NCBI GenBank assembly: GCA_021797025.1
Contig: JAKAAK010000004.1
Location: 1-32,709 of the forward strand
Length of the DNA stretch: 32,709 nucleotides
Origin: Thermoplasmata archaeon
GTDB lineage: Archaea > Thermoplasmatota > Thermoplasmata > Thermoplasmatales > Thermoplasmataceae
Direction of reading: 5' to 3'
Each line of letters starts with the position of its first letter. Position 1 is the stretch's first letter. The notes beneath the pieces were generated by a model. It made no database searches. It had not been told where the DNA came from and saw only the letters and a list, made by a program, of their open reading frames with translations. The translations under genes were made by a program, and so were the position numbers. This document shows, piece after piece, positions 32,529 through 32,709 of this stretch.

Positions 32529-32675
32529 TTATTTATCAAGTTTTTTCTTCAATTCGTTAATTTCAGCCTGTATGGATTTATCCATAGGATTTTTTCTTGC
32601 CTTCTGTTCGAGTTCATCAATTTTCATTTCTATGCTTTTCTTCTTTCTATTTAAATCTCTTTTACCGAGTCCCAT
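32529..32675 (-). CDS. 48-residue charged helical microprotein
   Basis: A 48-codon frame ending at a TAA (32529-32531). The product (MGLGKRDLNRKKKSIEMKID at the start, AEINELKKKLDK at the end) is lysine- and glutamate-rich and would form two amphipathic helices or a short coiled-coil hairpin around a KNPMDKS turn. An in-frame ATG at 32693 would add six hydrophobic residues, but a TATA-like element at 32695-32703 lies about 25 bases before 32675, so that start fits a leaderless mRNA. It is too short for many gene callers. The family is unknown; heptad-like spacing of I, L and M supports real coding. Confidence 0.6.
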   Translation of the reverse strand: MGLGKRDLNRKKKSIEMKIDELEQKARKNPMDKSIQAEINELKKKLDK

Positions 32676-32694
32676 TATTAATAATATTAACATT

Positions 32695-32709
32695 GTATAA
32701 AAATGTTGA
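32695..32709 (-). promoter_or_regulatory. Promoter element (copy 2) of the microprotein gene
   Basis: Identical over 15 bases (GTATAAAAATGTTGA on the plus strand) to 32420-32434 and in the same position relative to its start codon. It touches the window edge, so the shared sequence may extend further. Confidence 0.55.

Noticed and set aside
1..32709. CRISPR array, rRNA genes, prophage or a replication origin
   Set aside because: No regularly spaced direct repeats, rRNA-like conserved stretches, phage structural genes or clustered origin boxes were seen. The only mobile sequence is the TnpB element end at the left edge.

Overview
The window looks like a chromosomal stretch from an acidophilic archaeon of the order Thermoplasmatales (Ferroplasma, Cuniculiplasma or Picrophilus type). 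The evidence is an AT-rich genome with archaeal information-processing genes: eL15, the RNase P protein Pop5, RfcL, family B DNA polymerase, a PIN-domain ATPase and archaeal-type NadM. There is also a P3A-type proton pump, a GH15 enzyme of the acidic-trehalase kind, and promoters with a TATA box about 25 bases before the start codon, as expected for leaderless mRNAs. Shine-Dalgarno motifs (GGTGATC type) appear mainly at internal operon genes. The genus cannot be fixed from sequence reading alone.

Layout. 1-360 is the tail of an IS200/IS605-type TnpB element with its end hairpin. 377-5787 holds a degenerate SDR protein, a plasma-membrane-type H+-ATPase, an MFS transporter and an RmlD-like protein that lacks key catalytic residues. 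5804-9727 is a minus-strand trehalose operon (GH15 trehalase, otsA, otsB) that encodes both synthesis and breakdown. 9795-10163 holds a small zinc-ribbon gene followed in frame, after its stop codon, by a membrane-helix-coding stretch with no start codon.

10296-13950 is the most notable region, an ESCRT/Cdv island. It has a plus-strand MIT-AAA ATPase (Vps4/CdvC type) convergent with a minus-strand group made of an unknown 137-residue protein, a second and distinct MIT-AAA ATPase, and an ESCRT-III (CdvB/Snf7-like) protein. No CdvA is visible. One ESCRT-III protein with two Vps4 paralogues and an unknown partner suggests a variant membrane-remodelling or division machine.

14112-16318 is a translationally coupled pair, an enolase-superfamily racemase and an M20 deacylase, probably acting on N-acylamino acids. 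16340-19500 holds a GT2-like protein with a degenerate metal site, a GNAT acetyltransferase, and a likely transcription unit eL15 - tRNA-Ser(UGA) - unknown protein, with Pop5 divergent from it. 19519-24891 holds RfcL coupled to a free-standing MetRS-beta-like tRNA-binding protein, a polysaccharide flippase, a DUF302 protein and the PIN/ATPase/KH protein. 25036-32709 holds PheRS alpha, a second MFS transporter, DNA polymerase B, NadM, SurE, an unknown beta-rich protein and a 48-residue charged microprotein. The promoters of the last two share an identical 15-base element.

No stretch longer than 300 bases lacks a gene. The larger gaps (9728-9929, 11556-11723, 24892-25035, 30118-30249, 32400-32528) are AT-rich. 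Three of them contain something noteworthy, reported below: 9795-9929, the hairpin at 11676-11693 and the hairpin at 24960-24981. No CRISPR array, rRNA or replication origin was seen.
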